Origin: Salvelinus alpinus
Taxonomy: Eukaryota > Chordata > Actinopteri > Salmoniformes > Salmonidae
DNA length: 64,000 nt
NCBI RefSeq assembly: GCF_045679555.1
Contig: NC_092110.1
Span: 3,611,390-3,675,389 of the forward strand
Direction of reading: 5' to 3'
In this document: piece by piece, positions 27,283-38,542 of the stretch
How positions within the stretch are numbered: the stretch's first letter is position 1
How the letters are laid out: each line of letters opens with the position of its first letter
Notes under the pieces: model-generated
The model's database searches: none
What the model was told of the DNA's origin: nothing
Seen by the model: only the letters and a program-made list of their open reading frames with translations
Made by a program: the position numbers and the translations under genes

Positions 27283-27543
27283 CTATGTCCAGAGTATACT
27301 ACAAGGAGGACACGGGGGCGTTTGTGGTCTTTGACACGACTAAGATGGAGACATTAGAGGCTGCCTCACAGTGGAAGCATGACCTAGATAGCAAAGTGAG
27401 ACTGGCCTGTGGAAGCCCTGTCCCTGCTGTCCTGTTAGCCAACAAGTGTGACCAGACAGAGGGAAACAAGGAGCTGTCTTCCCTCATGGACAACTACTGT
27501 AAAAGAGAAAGGCTTCCTGGGTTGGTTTGAGACGTCAGCAAAG
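27283..27543 (+). pseudogene. rab32: rab32 pseudogene exon 2
   Basis: Reads MSRVYYKEDTGAFVVFDTTK, then HDLDSKVRLACGSPVPAVLL and ANKCDQ. One extra T near 27522 shifts the frame into TGA just before the conserved ETSAK-type motif. Donor aag|gtgagg. The codons before MSRVYY (GQERFGN in the family) are absent. Confidence 0.85.
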
Positions 27544-27669
27544 GTGAGGAAGTCAGAAAGATATCAGTCAAAGAAGGAAGTCATGTGATGTACATTTTTG
27601 GACTTTAACACAGTAACAATGTACTCATAAAGACTAGTGGATATTGGGTCATTTCATTTCAGTAAGCCA

Positions 27670-27961
27670 TGACACCCACCATCTCAGATTGTTGTGAAAT
27701 AGTTTCTGTAGTTACAAAAACAGATAAGATTTGCATTCCTGAAACATTATTTTTTTGAAATTGAATTTGAACCCAAATTGGCCCTTTTAATTTATAGGAT
27801 TCACATAATATTTAACAAATATAGTACCTAACCTAACATCCGAGTTGGACCATACTTCTTTCTATCATTGAGTAAGACTTGAGGAATAAAATAAAATGGT
27901 AAAAAGCCACCCACGGACCCCCCCACACCCCACGCCAATCAAATCAAACACCCCACCCCAA
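27670..27961. repeat. inverted repeat, left arm, outer part
   Basis: ACACCCACCATCT, ATTTATAGGATTCACATAAT and AAAAGCCACCCACGGAC at the left match the reverse complement of 31150-31380. Identity is imperfect. Confidence 0.8.
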
Positions 27962-29768
27962 CATTTACATTTACATTTAAGTCATTTAGCAGACGCTCTT
28001 ATCCAGAGCGACTTACAAATTGGTGCATTCACCTTATGATATCCAGTGGAACAACCACTTTACAATAGTGCATCTAACTCTTTTAAGGGGGGGGGGGTTA
28101 GAAGGATTACTTTATCCTATCCTAGGTATTCCTTAAAGAGGTGGGGTTTCAGGTGTCTCCGGAAGGTGGTGATTGACTCCGCTGACCTGGCGTCGTGAGG
28201 GAGTTTGTTCCACCATTGGGGTGCCAGAGCAGCGAACAGTTTTGACTGGGCTGAGCGGGAACTGTACTTCCTCAGAGGTAGGGAGGCGAGCAGGCCAGAG
28301 GTGGATGAACGCAGTGCCCTTGTTTGGGTGTAGGGCCTGATCAGAGCCTGAAGGTACGGAGGTGCCGTTCCCCTCACAGCTCCGTAGGCAAGCACCATGG
28401 TCTTGTAACGGATGCGAGCTTCAACTGGAAGCCAGTGGAGAGAGCGGAGGAGCGGGGTGACGTGAGAGAACTTGGGAAAGTTGAACACCAGACGGGCTGC
28501 GGCGTTCTGGATGAGTTGTAGGGGTTTAATGGCACAGGCAGGGAGCCCAGCCAACAGCGAGTTGCAGTAATCCAGACGGGAGATGACAAGTGCCTGGATT
28601 AGGACCTGCGCCGCTTCCTGCGTGAGGCAGGGTCGTACTCTGCGAATGTTGTAGAGCATGAACCTACAGGAACGGGTCACCGCCTTGATGTTAGTTGAGA
28701 ACGACAGGGTGTTGTCCAGGATCACGCCAAGGTTCTTAGCACTCTGGGAGGAGGACACAATGGAGTTGTCAACCGTGATGGCGAGATCATGGAACGGGCA
28801 GTCCTTCCCCGGGAGGAAGAGCAGCTCCGTCTTGCCGAGGTTCAGCTTGAGGTGGTGATCCGTCATCCACACTGATATGTCTGCCAGACATGCAGAGATG
28901 CGATTCACCACCTGGTTATCAGAGGGGGGAAAGGAGAAGATTAATTGTGTGTCGTCTGCATAGCAATGATAGGAGAGACCATGTGAGGATATGACAGAGC
29001 CAAGTGACTTGGTGTATAGCGAGAATAGGAGAGGGCCTAGAACAGAGCCCTGGGGGACACCAGTGGTGAGAGCACGTGGTGCGGAGACAGATTCTCGCCA
29101 CGCCACCTGGTAGGAGCGACCTGTCAGGTAGGACGCAATCCAAGCGTGGGCCGCGCCGGAGATGCCCAGCTCGGAGAGGGTGGAGAGGAGGATCTGATGG
29201 TTCACAGTATCAAAGGCAGCCGATAGGTCTAGAAGGATGAGAGCAGAGGAGAGAGAGTTAGCTTTAGCAGTGCGGAGCGCCTCCGTGACACAGAGAAGAG
29301 CAGTCTCAGTTGAATGACTAGTCTTGAAACCTGACTGATTTGGATCAAGAAGGTCATTCTGAGAGAGATAGCAGGAGAGCTGGCCAAGGACGGCACGTTC
29401 AAGAGTTTTGGAGAGAAAAGAAAGAAGGGATACTGGTCTGTAGTTGTTGACATCGGAGGGATCGAGTGTAGGTTTTTTCAGAAGGGGTGCAACTCTCGCT
29501 CTCTTGAAGACGGAAGGGACGTAGCCAGCGGTCAAGGATGAGTTGATGAGCGAGGTGAGGTAAGGGAGAAGGTCTCCGGAAATGGTCTGGAGAAGAGAGG
29601 AGGGGATAGGGTCAAGCGGGCAGGTTGTTGGGCGGCCGGCCGTCACAAGACGCGAGATTTCATCTGGAGAGAGAGGGGAGAAAGAGGTCAAAGCACAGGG
29701 TAGGGCAGTGTGAGCAGAACCAGCGGTGTCGTTTGACTTAGCAAACGAGGATCGGATTACAACTAACA
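27962..29768 (-). mobile_element. L2-like LINE, 5'-truncated, long open frame
   Basis: Reverse-strand frame 29769-28117 (550 codons, no stop) is a non-LTR reverse transcriptase. It reads LDPIPSSLL, NNYRPVSLLSFLSKTLE, GFKTSHSTETALL, DLSAAFDTVNH, TGVPQGSVLGPLLFSLY and YHCYADDTQL (catalytic YADD). The 3' end, TAAGTCGCTCTGGATAAGAG followed by CGTCTGCTAAATGA and an (AAATGT)n tail at 27962-27985, is typical of fish L2 elements. The endonuclease part is missing. It inserted into the left arm of an inverted repeat. Confidence 0.88.
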
Positions 29769-30115
29769 ACTAGTATACAGTATCAGTTCTCTGTTTGACA
29801 AGTAGTATGGAGCTGCGGCTTGGAGTATTGCTTATTCACCATTTGTTATGTATTCCCTGTGAATCTGGTGATGTCTTTTTCCCTCTGTTTAAAGAAATTA
29901 GCCATTGAAGTCGCTTGCATTATTTACTAAAAATGAATGTGAAAGTACCAGGTTTTGCCCACTAGATGCCACTGTTTCTGCTGCTGCCGCCACACCCTTT
30001 TATCAATTTTTCTGTTTTATTTAATGAATCACAACATTTTCTTTGCAACTTTGGATAGAAAACCCAATAGCGTTTGCTCATGATAAAAATAAATTGTGTG
30101 GTCAAGCCAGTCCTC
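29769..30115. repeat. inverted repeat, left arm, inner part
   Basis: CTAGTATACAGTATCAGTTC and GGAGCTGCGGCTTGGAGTAT recur inverted at 31078-31142. TTTGCCcACTAGATGCCAC recurs inverted near 30955. Confidence 0.88.
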
Positions 30116-30332
30116 CATGAAAGCAATTCAGCTTGTCCTTCTCTTAGCAACCTAATGCTTCAAACCAACTCTCCTTGAATAGTCCAACAAATGGCAGCTC
30201 TCTGAGGGCTATGCGTATGTTGCAATTCTCATATGAAGACTTTTCCTACCAGCCCAAACGTTTATGGAGAAATGGGCTAGTGACTAAAATGTTGTGACAA
30301 TAATAAAATGATGAACCATTGGGAAAGGGATA

Positions 30333-30556
30333 CCTAGTCAATTGCACAACTGAATGCATTCAAAATATGTCTTCCGCATTTAACCCAAACCCTCTGAATC
30401 AAAGAGGTGTGTCATCAGCGTTCAGAGAGCAGTTGTTGGTGGGGCTCAAAGGCAGAACAGCAGATTTTCCCACCTTGCTGACTCTCGGACTAGAACCAGC
30501 GCCATTTCGGTTACTGGCCCAACACTCTTAACCGCTAGGCTACCTGCCGCCCCATA
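30333..30556 (-). repeat. tRNA-derived SINE
   Basis: Reverse complement begins ggcggcaggtagcctagcgg and has a GGTTCTAGTCCGAG-type B-box. The body (ttcagagggtttgggttaaa) differs from the HpaI-type copies and resembles 50628-50765. Confidence 0.7.
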
Positions 30557-30817
30557 AAATTATATTGTAGCGTGATTAGTGACATTTACCATTAAACCCA
30601 ACCCAATACCATTACAAATGCAAAACACTAACCAGTGTGTGTTTGGGACTTTTACCATTGAAGACCATTAGAGACCATTACATTGAAACCATTAGAACTG
30701 CTGTAGCCTAATAGTTTGCTTGTTTACCAGAAATGGTCTAACAGTAGCTAATTTGCCCCTTTTTTTGAAGGGAATTAACCACACACAGAGGGTCCGTTTC
30801 CTTGTGAGGTTGATCAT

Positions 30818-31380
30818 ACAATCTATTTTCATCATCTGCAAACGCTAATGGCTTTCTACCCAAAGTTGCAAAGAAAATGTTATGGTCCATTTAATAAACA
30901 CAAGAGACCAGCAACATGGATAAAAGTGTTTGGTAGCAGTAGCAGGAACGGTGGCATCTAGTCGGCAAAACATTGTACTTTCACACTATAATGCAAGTGA
31001 CTTCAAAGGCTAATTTCTCAGAACAGGGGGGAAAAACATCACCAGATTCACTGGCAATACAGTACAAAGGATGAAGAAGCAATACTCCAAGCCGCAGCTC
31101 CATACTACTTGTCAGACATAGAGAACTGATACTGTATACTGGTTGTTGGGGTGGGATTGGCGTGGGATGTGGGAGGTCCGTGGGTGGCTTTTGATAATTT
31201 CATTGGAATCCTCATGTCTTACTCATTGTTAGCAAGAATGATGGTCCAAATCGGATGTTAGGTACTATATTTATTGAAGATTATATGAATCCTATAATTT
31301 AAAATGGCCAGTTTAGGTGCAATCAATTAGCTTAATTTCTCAGAGATCAAATTAGATGGTGGGTGTCGAAATCCTTTTTC
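30818..31380. repeat. inverted repeat, right arm (uninterrupted)
   Basis: Reverse complement of both left-arm parts in one continuous piece. It shows the pre-LINE state CCCCAACAAC.AGTATAC across the LINE site. Confidence 0.85.
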
Positions 31381-31535
31381 TTGTGCTTTTTAAAGTGGAA
31401 TGACTCTGTTGTAATTGAATAAAAAACTGCAACAAGCCTGATACTGACTCTGACTGACCAAAATAGGTTGCATTTCACCATTCTTACATTTAAAAAGTGT
31501 TCCTTGTACCATGTTCCCCTATGTCTGACTTTCAG

Positions 31536-31673
31536 GACAATCCCAATGTTGACGAGGCAGGAGCCTTCCTAATGGAGAACATGCTGAGGATTGACAGAGG
31601 GCTGTCCAGCAGAGACAACGAAAAGGACAGGATCAACATGCGCCAGTCCAAGGCAACATTTAAATGCTGCTAG
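31536..31673 (+). pseudogene. rab32: rab32 pseudogene exon 3
   Basis: Acceptor tttcag|G. Open frame DNPNVDEAGAFLMENMLRID, ending FKCC and TAG at 31671-31673. The double cysteine is the geranylgeranylation site. This exon has no visible lesion. Confidence 0.85.
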
Positions 31674-32589
31674 TACCACCATGGAGAGACAATGGACTCA
31701 GGGGGCAGAGGGATAGTGGGACTTTTACAGGGAGGAACAGCTGGGTAAACTCATAAATATGTAATTTCAACCAGCATTGCCCACTGGATTAGGTGTCAGT
31801 TTATATAATTCTAATTTCAAACCCTCACAGATGATTTCAGCACATTCCATCAACAGTACATGGGCATGGGGCAGTAGGCTACATGGGCTGTATGTGTGGG
31901 GTTTGTAAGAAACACCTCTATGGAGATAATTGAGCTCATATCTTCTGGTAATCCACTGATCCAATCAGCAGGCCAATAAACCGACCAGCAGGAACACACA
32001 GACTGCTACATAGTCTCCCAAGGTACAGCAGCTTGCTGTGAGGACACTGGCTATGATTATAGAAATGTATTTAATAGAATAGTAATTCTAATCCGTGGCT
32101 GCGACACTCCCTTTAAATGGTCAAGACCTACTCACACGGGTGACACAATCTTGCTGTCTGACTAACATAAAAGCCAAACTATGTTAGCTTCTATAAGACT
32201 GACTGACAACATATTTGAATTCTATTTTATCCTCGTGAAACTCTTGGATATCATTCTTTCCTACTCCCTCACCAGATAGAGGAGATCTCTAAGACAAGGT
32301 TATAGTCAAACACTCATTCAGTGAACTATAGCGGCAACGCTATTGCAAATGTAGGAAATAACTTTCAACATGACCCATTTTCTGGCGTGCTTTCTTGAAG
32401 AAATATCTGAGAATGCAACCTAATGCTAGTGCTTACAACCTCCTGAGATGCGTTCTATATTGGAGTGTGCTATATTCAGCGTAGAGGACCCGTCTCGGTC
32501 TCAGTCACAGTCTCCAGATGGAGAATGTGTGTTGAAAGGAGCAATCTGCAATTCGAACCACAACAAAGCGGACGACCCCGCCACTGTTT
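31674..32589 (+). other. sequence after rab32, no gene seen
   Basis: About 0.9 kb with no repeat or reading frame that I recognise. It may include remains of the rab32 3' UTR. Confidence 0.5.
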
Positions 32590-34165
32590 TTGTAATCAAA
32601 TCCAATTTTATTGGTCACATACACATGTTTAGCAGATGTTATTGCGGATGTAATGAAATGCTTGTGTTTCTAGCTCCAACAGTGCAAAAAATTATAATAT
32701 CTAACAATTTCACAACAATACACACAATACACACCAATCTAAATTAAGGAATGGAATTAAGAATATATAAATATTTGGAAGGGCAATGTTGGAACGGCAT
32801 AGACTAAAATACAGTAGAATAGAATACAGTATATGAGATGAGATGAGTAATGCAAAATATGTAAACATTATTAAAGTGACTAGTGTTCCATTATTAAAGT
32901 GGCCAGTGATTTCAAGTCTATCTATATAGGGCACCAGCCTCTAAGGTGCTAGTGATGGCTATTTAACAGTCTGATGGCCTTGAGATAGAAGCTGTTTTTC
33001 AGTCTCTTGGTCCCAGCTTTGATGTTCCTGTACTGACCTCACCTTCGCCTTCTGGATGATAGCGGGGTGAACAGGCAGTGGCTTGGGTGGTTGTTGTCCT
33101 TGATGACCTTTTTGGCCTTCCTGTGTCATCGGGTGCTGTAGGTGTCCTGAAGGGCAGACCGCACCACCCTCTGGAGAGCCCTGCGGTTGCGGGCGGTGCA
33201 GTTGCCGTACCAGGCGGTGATACAGCCCGACAGGATGCTCTCAATTGTGCATCTGTAAAAGTTTGTGAGGGTTTTAGGTGCCAAGCCAAATGTCTTAAGC
33301 CTCCTGAGGTTGAAGAGGTGCTGTTGCGCCTTCTTCACCACACATCCACAGGTACACCTCCAATTGACTCAAATGATGTCAATTAGCCTATCAGAAGCTT
33401 CTAAAGCCATTACATAATTTTCAGGAATTTTCCAAGCTGTTTAAAGGCACAGTCAACTTAGTGAATGTAAACTTCTGACCCACTGGAATTGTGATACAGT
33501 GAATTATAAGTGAAATAATCTGTCTGTAAACAACTGTTGGAAAAATTTGTGTCATGCACAAAGTAGATGTCCTAACCGACTTGCCAAAACTATAGTTTGT
33601 TAACAAGAAATTTGTGGAGTGATTGAAAAACAAGTTTTAATGACTCTAACCTATGGTGTTAAATGGTGTTAAATGCTGAGATATAGTCAATAAACAGCAT
33701 TCTTACATAGGTATTCCTCTTGTCCAGATGGGATAGGGCAGTGTGCAGAGTGATGGCGATTGCATCGTCTGTGGATCTATTGGGGCGGTAAGCAAATTGA
33801 AGTGGGTCTAGGGTGGCAGGTATGGTAAAGGCGATATGATCCTTGACTAGTCTCTCAAAGCACTTCATGATGCCAGAGGGTGAGTGCTACGGGGCGATAG
33901 TCATTAAGTTCAGTTACCTTTGCCTTCTTGGGTACAGGAACAAAGGTGGCCATCTTGAAGCATGTGGGGACAGCAGACTGGGATAGGGAGAGATTGAATA
34001 TGCCCGTAAACACACCAGCCAGCTGCTCTGCGCATGCTCTGAGGACGCGGCTAGGGATGCCGTCTGGGCCAGCAGCCTTGCGAGGGTGAACACGTTTAAA
34101 TATTTTACTCACGTCGGCCACAGAGAAGGAGAGCCCATAGTCCTTGAAACAGTAAGAACACCTTC
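32590..34165 (-). mobile_element. RSg-1-like LINE, broken
   Basis: 3' end in reverse at 32590-32750 (caaatccaattttattggtc, gcttgtgtttctagctccaa). Reverse-strand protein pieces: LRRLKTFGLAPKTLTNFYRC at 33126-33341; [12 protein letters not shown] with [11 protein letters not shown] at 33659-33868; [20 protein letters not shown] with [10 protein letters not shown] at 33855-34172. A Tc1 scrap at 33342-33657 interrupts it. Large parts, including the catalytic region, are missing. Confidence 0.8.
33342..33657 (-). mobile_element. Tc1 (Sleeping-Beauty-type) end fragment
   Basis: Near-exact reverse complement of 44310-44620 (CTCCAATTGACTCAAATGAT, CACAAAGTAGATGTCCTAAC) but without the outermost terminal repeat bases. 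Sits inside the RSg-1-like LINE. Confidence 0.8.
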
Positions 34166-34299
34166 CTAACATTTTCCCCTCAGAACAGCCTCAATTCGTC
34201 GAGGCATGGACTTGAAAGAGTTCCACAGGGATTCTGGCCCATGTTGACTCCAATGCTTCCCACAGTTGTGTCAAGTTTGCTGGATGTCCTTTGGGTGGC

Positions 34300-34650
34300 T
34301 GTCACGCCCTGCCCATAGAGAGCTGTTTATTCTCTATGTTGGTTAGGTAGGGGTGTGATTAAGGGTGGGTTATCTAGGGGAATTATATGTCTATGTTGGC
34401 CTGGTATGGTTCCCAATCAGAGGCAGCTGTTTATCGGTGTCTCTGATTGGGGATCATATTTTGGTAGCCATTTCCCCATTGTGCTTTGTGGGATCTTGAC
34501 TATGTATTGTTGCCTGTTAGCACTATTTTGAGCTTCACGTTTCGTTTTGTTCGCGTTATTGTTTTTGTTCTTTAAGTTTTCTCTTCCTAATAAAAGGGAT
34601 GGAAACATACCACGCTGCATCTTGGTCCAATCATTATGACGAGCGTGACA
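34300..34650 (+). mobile_element. solo LTR, 351 bp
   Basis: TGTCACGCCCTG ... GAGCGTGACA with an exact 5-bp target duplication GTGGC (34295-34299, 34651-34655). AATAAAAGGG near 34589 is a likely polyadenylation signal. Same family as 38199-38542. Confidence 0.85.
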
Positions 34651-34817
34651 GTGGCAGACTATTCTTGATACAAACGGGAAACTGTTGAGTGCGAAAACCC
34701 CAGCAGCGATGTAGTTCTTGACACACTCAAACCGGTGCACCTGGCACCTACTACTATACCCCATTGAAAGGCACTTAAAAGTTTTGTCTTGCCCATTCAC
34801 CCTCTGAATGGCATAAT

Positions 34818-35012
34818 TTTTTATTTAAACTTTATTTAACTAGGCAAGTCAGTTAAGAACAAATTCTTATTTACAATGACGGCCTAGGAACAATGGGTTA
34901 ACTGCCTTGTTCAGGGGCAGAACAACAGATTTTTACATTGTCAGCTCTGGGATTCGATCTAGCAACGGTTACTGGCCCAACACTCTAACCACAAGGTTAC
35001 CTGCCGCCCCAT
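34818..35012 (-). repeat. HpaI-type tRNA-derived SINE
   Basis: ttatttaactaggcaagtca to ctaaccacaaggttacctgc in reverse; same family as 11155-11350. Confidence 0.82.
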
Positions 35013-35212
35013 AATACAAACACAATTCATGTCTCAATTGTCCCGAGGATTAAAAATCCTTCTTTAACCTGTCTCCTCCCCTTCATCTACACTGACTGAA
35101 GTGGATTTAACAAGTGATATCAAAAAGGATCATAGCTTTCAACCTGATTCACCTGGTCAGTCTATGTCATGGAAAGAGTACGTGGCCTTAATGTTTTGTA
35201 TACTCAGTGTAA

Positions 35213-35400
35213 ATCATTAATAAAAAATTTAAAAAATTGATACATCAATCACAAATTTCCCCTTTGTTTGTACATTGCAAAGAGCACATTCTGTTAAATC
35301 AATAAAGGATCACCTTTCACCTGGATTCACCTGGTCAGTCTATGTTATGGAAAAAACAGGTGTTCCTAATGTTTTGTACACTCAGTGTATATTCTCTTCT
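35213..35400. mobile_element. fragment of TGTACACTCAG element
   Basis: A second right end, ttcctaatgttttgtacact then cagtgtata (about 35360-35391), with a preceding ctggattcacctggtcagtc shared with 55391. Confidence 0.7.
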
Positions 35401-36225
35401 CTTTAAAGGTATGCTGCTTTACAGTTGTTGCCAAAAGGCACCCTAAAGGATTCTCAGACCATGAGAAACAAAATTCCCTGGTCTGATGAAACCAAGATTG
35501 AATTCTTTGGCCTGAATGCCAAGCGTCACATCTGGGGGAAACCTGGAACCACCCCTATGGTGAAGCAAGGTGGTGGCATCATCATGCTGTGGGGATGTTT
35601 TTCAGCGGCAGGGACTTGGAGACTAGTCAGGATTGAGGGAAAGATGAACAGAGCAAAGTATAGAGAGATCATTGATGAAAACCTGCTCCAGAGTGCTCAG
35701 GACCACAGACTGGGGTGAAGGTTCACCTTCCAACAGGGCAACGCAGGAGTGGCTTCGGGACAAATCTCTGAATGTCGTTGAGTGGCCAAGCCAGAGCCTG
35801 GACTTGAACCCAATCGAACATCTCTGGAGAGACCTGAAAATAGCTGCGCAGCGACACTCCCCATCCAACCTGACATAGCTAAAGATGATCTGCAGAGAAG
35901 AATGGGAGAAACTCCCAAATACAGGTGTGCCAAACTTGTAGCGTCATACCCAAAAATAGTTGAGGCTGTAATCACTGCCAAAGGTGCTTCAACAAAGTAC
36001 TGAGTAAAAGGTCTGAATACTTATGTAAATGTAATATTTCAGTTTAATTTTATATTAAAATGTGCAAAAATGTCTAAAAACCTGATTTTGTTTTGTCATT
36101 ATGGGGTATTCGGGTGTAGATTGATAAGGGGAATAAACAATTGAATCAATTTTAGAATAAGGCTCTAACGTAACAAAATGTGGAAAAAGTTAAGGGGTCT
36201 GAATACTTTCCGAATACACTGTATA
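35400..36225 (+). mobile_element. 5'-truncated Tc1-like element
   Basis: Transposase remnants: LKDSQTMRNKIPWSDETKIE (first Asp region) and GGGIIMLWGCFSAAGTW at 35425-35718; [17 protein letters not shown] (third acidic residue) at about 35780-35860. Right end gaatactttccgaatacact at about 36205-36224. The left end is missing; it belongs to the same family as 9030-12257. Confidence 0.82.
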
Positions 36226-37280
36226 TTCTCTTCTCTTTAAGGGTATGCTGCTTTACAGTTGTTGTCCCTGTCACGCAGTCAATTCCCAAATTGGAAAATA
36301 CTTTTGGGCTACACATTGTATTTTGTGGTTGCTTATTAATATATTTGGAATTTTTGGGGAAGTGAAACCTTGACCTTTATACTGTATTTGCTGACATGCC
36401 GTATATTAGACACAGGTTCTTTTTACATCCCATCTGCTCTTTGCTGTCTTGTAGCTTTACTTTGCAGTGTCCTCAGACCTCTGAGGGATCTAGGGATCTG
36501 TTCTATATGGTCTCCTGGTTGCTGTGCTATACACTTCCTACACTCTATAGCACTAGGGCACATTCAGGTTTCTGCCTGTCACATATGGGCCTGTTTTCCG
36601 AAGAAATATACCCCTCGACTAAAAAGCACTTTCAATGAAGATTCACCATTGAGCATTTTTAGTCCAGGACTAGACTTAATCTGTGTCCGGGAAACCAACC
36701 TTATATGTTCAGAGTAACTTCCTCTTGAAAACTGTGAACCTGACGGCACCGTGATAGCCTACTGTATGATTGATACTGTGTGTATGTATTCACCACGATC
36801 AGGTTTGGTGTCGTTAGTTTACCTCCTATGAGTAAGTGTGCCTGCGGAAAGTGACCGAGGAGAAGTAACACAACTTCTAAATATGGATTACGTCCTAGAT
36901 ACAATACAGCCAGGAGACCTAGATTCAGGAGTCAAGATAAGATGTTGCCCCAAATACTTTTACATTCTGGATCAACACATAATATCTCATTAATAACTGA
37001 TCTATTATTGATGACAAGCTCATAAATGTGACATTGTGAATGAAAGACCCTTTATTCAACCCATCCTAACACTTTTTAAATTCTCCTATTTTCATTCACT
37101 CTCTCCTTTCTATTGACCTACTGCTGCGTACTGTGCTACGAAGAATTCTGACGAGCTAAACTGTTTATTGAATTGGCACAGCATGCTGTTGAAGAGCTAG
37201 CACCAGATACTACTTTATGTTGTTTATTGAATTGGAAACCAAAGACAGTTCTAGCGAGGCTGGCACCAGATACACGGTTT
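36226..37280 (+). other. intergenic, nothing recognised
   Basis: A 115-codon frame at 36370-36717 has no domain or homology I recognise and overlaps a similar-sized frame, so I do not call it a gene. Confidence 0.5.
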
Positions 37281-38198
37281 AAGTCCCAAATGGCACCCTA
37301 TTCCCTACATGGCCCACTTCTATTGACCAGGGCTGATAGGGTTCTGGTTTAAAATAGTGCACTATATAGGGCAGGGATGGGCAACTTTGATGGGGGTGGG
37401 GGCCACAAAAATCGGATCTCGTCATGTGGGGCCGCAGTGGCTTGCGGGTCTGTGTACCCACATCCATACCAACACATGCAGTCAGAGCCAGCCCTAGCCT
37501 TTTGGGTGCCATAAGCGAAACTTTGTTGGGGGGGAGAGAAAATATTTGTTGACAGCAGAGATCCTTTTTTACATTTAAAGTTAATTTACTGCAATTGGGC
37601 ATTTTTGCAAATGTTGCTTTTTTAAAGCAAGTTTGTTGCAATTCTACACATTTTGCCATGGGGCAGAGAGAAGTTTTGCAATATTATAACAAATTGAATG
37701 CGATTTATACTAATTTTGCCATGGGGCGGACAGAAAAATGTTCTGTTTTACAGCTAATTTCCTACAATTCTACACTTTTTGCCATAGGGTGAAGAGAGAA
37801 ATGTTTGCAGTTTTTAATTTGACATCTGAGTGGGAGTGACTAACAAAATCAATGGGGGCCCGGTAGGTAATTCGACCATGATTACTACAAGTTTAGATAG
37901 CTGGACAATCTGAACATTTTTAGCTGACATGGGGTAATTGAGTGACTGTCTCTAACCACATTTCCATCCACAGTTTTAATGCAAGTAAAGGCATACGTAT
38001 AAATAATTATCATGACAGCTGTGATGGAAACAGGACGTTTCGGTACAATTTTTAAATGCCTTCAGATAATTTGTTCGATATCGTTTGATCTTTTAGTGTC
38101 GGTATAATTAATTATGTGAGAAATGTCAGTGGAAACGCCTTTATGCGCAAATATTGATATAATGACAATCCTATTGAAGTGAACTTGTAGTCACACGA

Positions 38199-38542
38199 TG
38201 TTACGGCTGTCGTCGGAATGAGACCAAGGTGCAGCGTGGTAGGCGTACATTTTCTTTTAATTTGAAATGTTCCACCAAAAAACAATAAACACCTCAACGA
38301 GCGTAAAGCTAGTAGAGCAAACACATGCAACACAAAAAGACAAGATCCCACAACAGAAAGAGGGAAAAAGGGCTGCCTAAGTATGATTCCCAATCAGAGA
38401 CAACGATAGACAGCTGCCTCTGATTGGGAACCATACTCGGCCAAAAACAAAGAAATAGACAACATAGAATGCCCACCCCAAATCACGCCCTGACCTAACC
38501 AAATAGAGAAATAAAACGGCTCTCTAAGGTCAGGGCGTGACA
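38199..38542 (-). mobile_element. solo LTR, 344 bp, minus orientation
   Basis: Reverse complement begins TGTCACGCCCTGACC and ends GCCGTAACA. Target duplication cacga (38194-38198) / cgcga (38543-38547), one mismatch. Related to 34300-34650. Confidence 0.8.

Larger units (their letters stand above)
27544..31535 (+). other. rab32 intron 2: interrupted inverted duplication with a LINE
   Basis: Left arm 27670-27961 plus 29769-30115, right arm about 30818-31380, spacer about 30116-30817. A LINE splits the left arm. Confidence 0.8.
18591..31673 (+). pseudogene. rab32: Rab32/38-family small GTPase pseudogene
   Basis: The functional gene would encode a small GTPase for trafficking to melanosomes and lysosome-related organelles. 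Three exons are visible: 18591-18781, about 27283-27543 and 31536-31673. Family marks: LFKVLVIGERGV (P-loop), IGVDFALK, VRLQLWDIA, RVYYKEDTGAFVVFD, LLANKCDQ and the C-terminal double cysteine. Lesions: an extra T within the P-loop codons near 18633; an in-frame TAA near 18744; the first codons of exon 2 (switch II region) replaced by a MITE ending at 27282; an extra T near 27522 before the FETSAK-type motif. An ERV fills intron 1. The synteny grm1-rab32-stxbp5 supports the name; rab38-like paralogues are the alternative. Confidence 0.85.
34165..35212. mobile_element. Tc1-like element, TGTACACTCAG family, with two later insertions
   Basis: Left text gaacaccttcctaacatttt, agcctcaattcgtcgaggca; right end CCTTAATGTTTTGTATACTC then AGTGTA at about 35210. 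A solo LTR (34300-34650) and a SINE (34818-35012) lie inside. Confidence 0.75.

Noticed and set aside
36370-36717. 115-codon frame in intergenic DNA
   Set aside because: No start context, no recognised domain, overlapped by a similar frame; likely chance.
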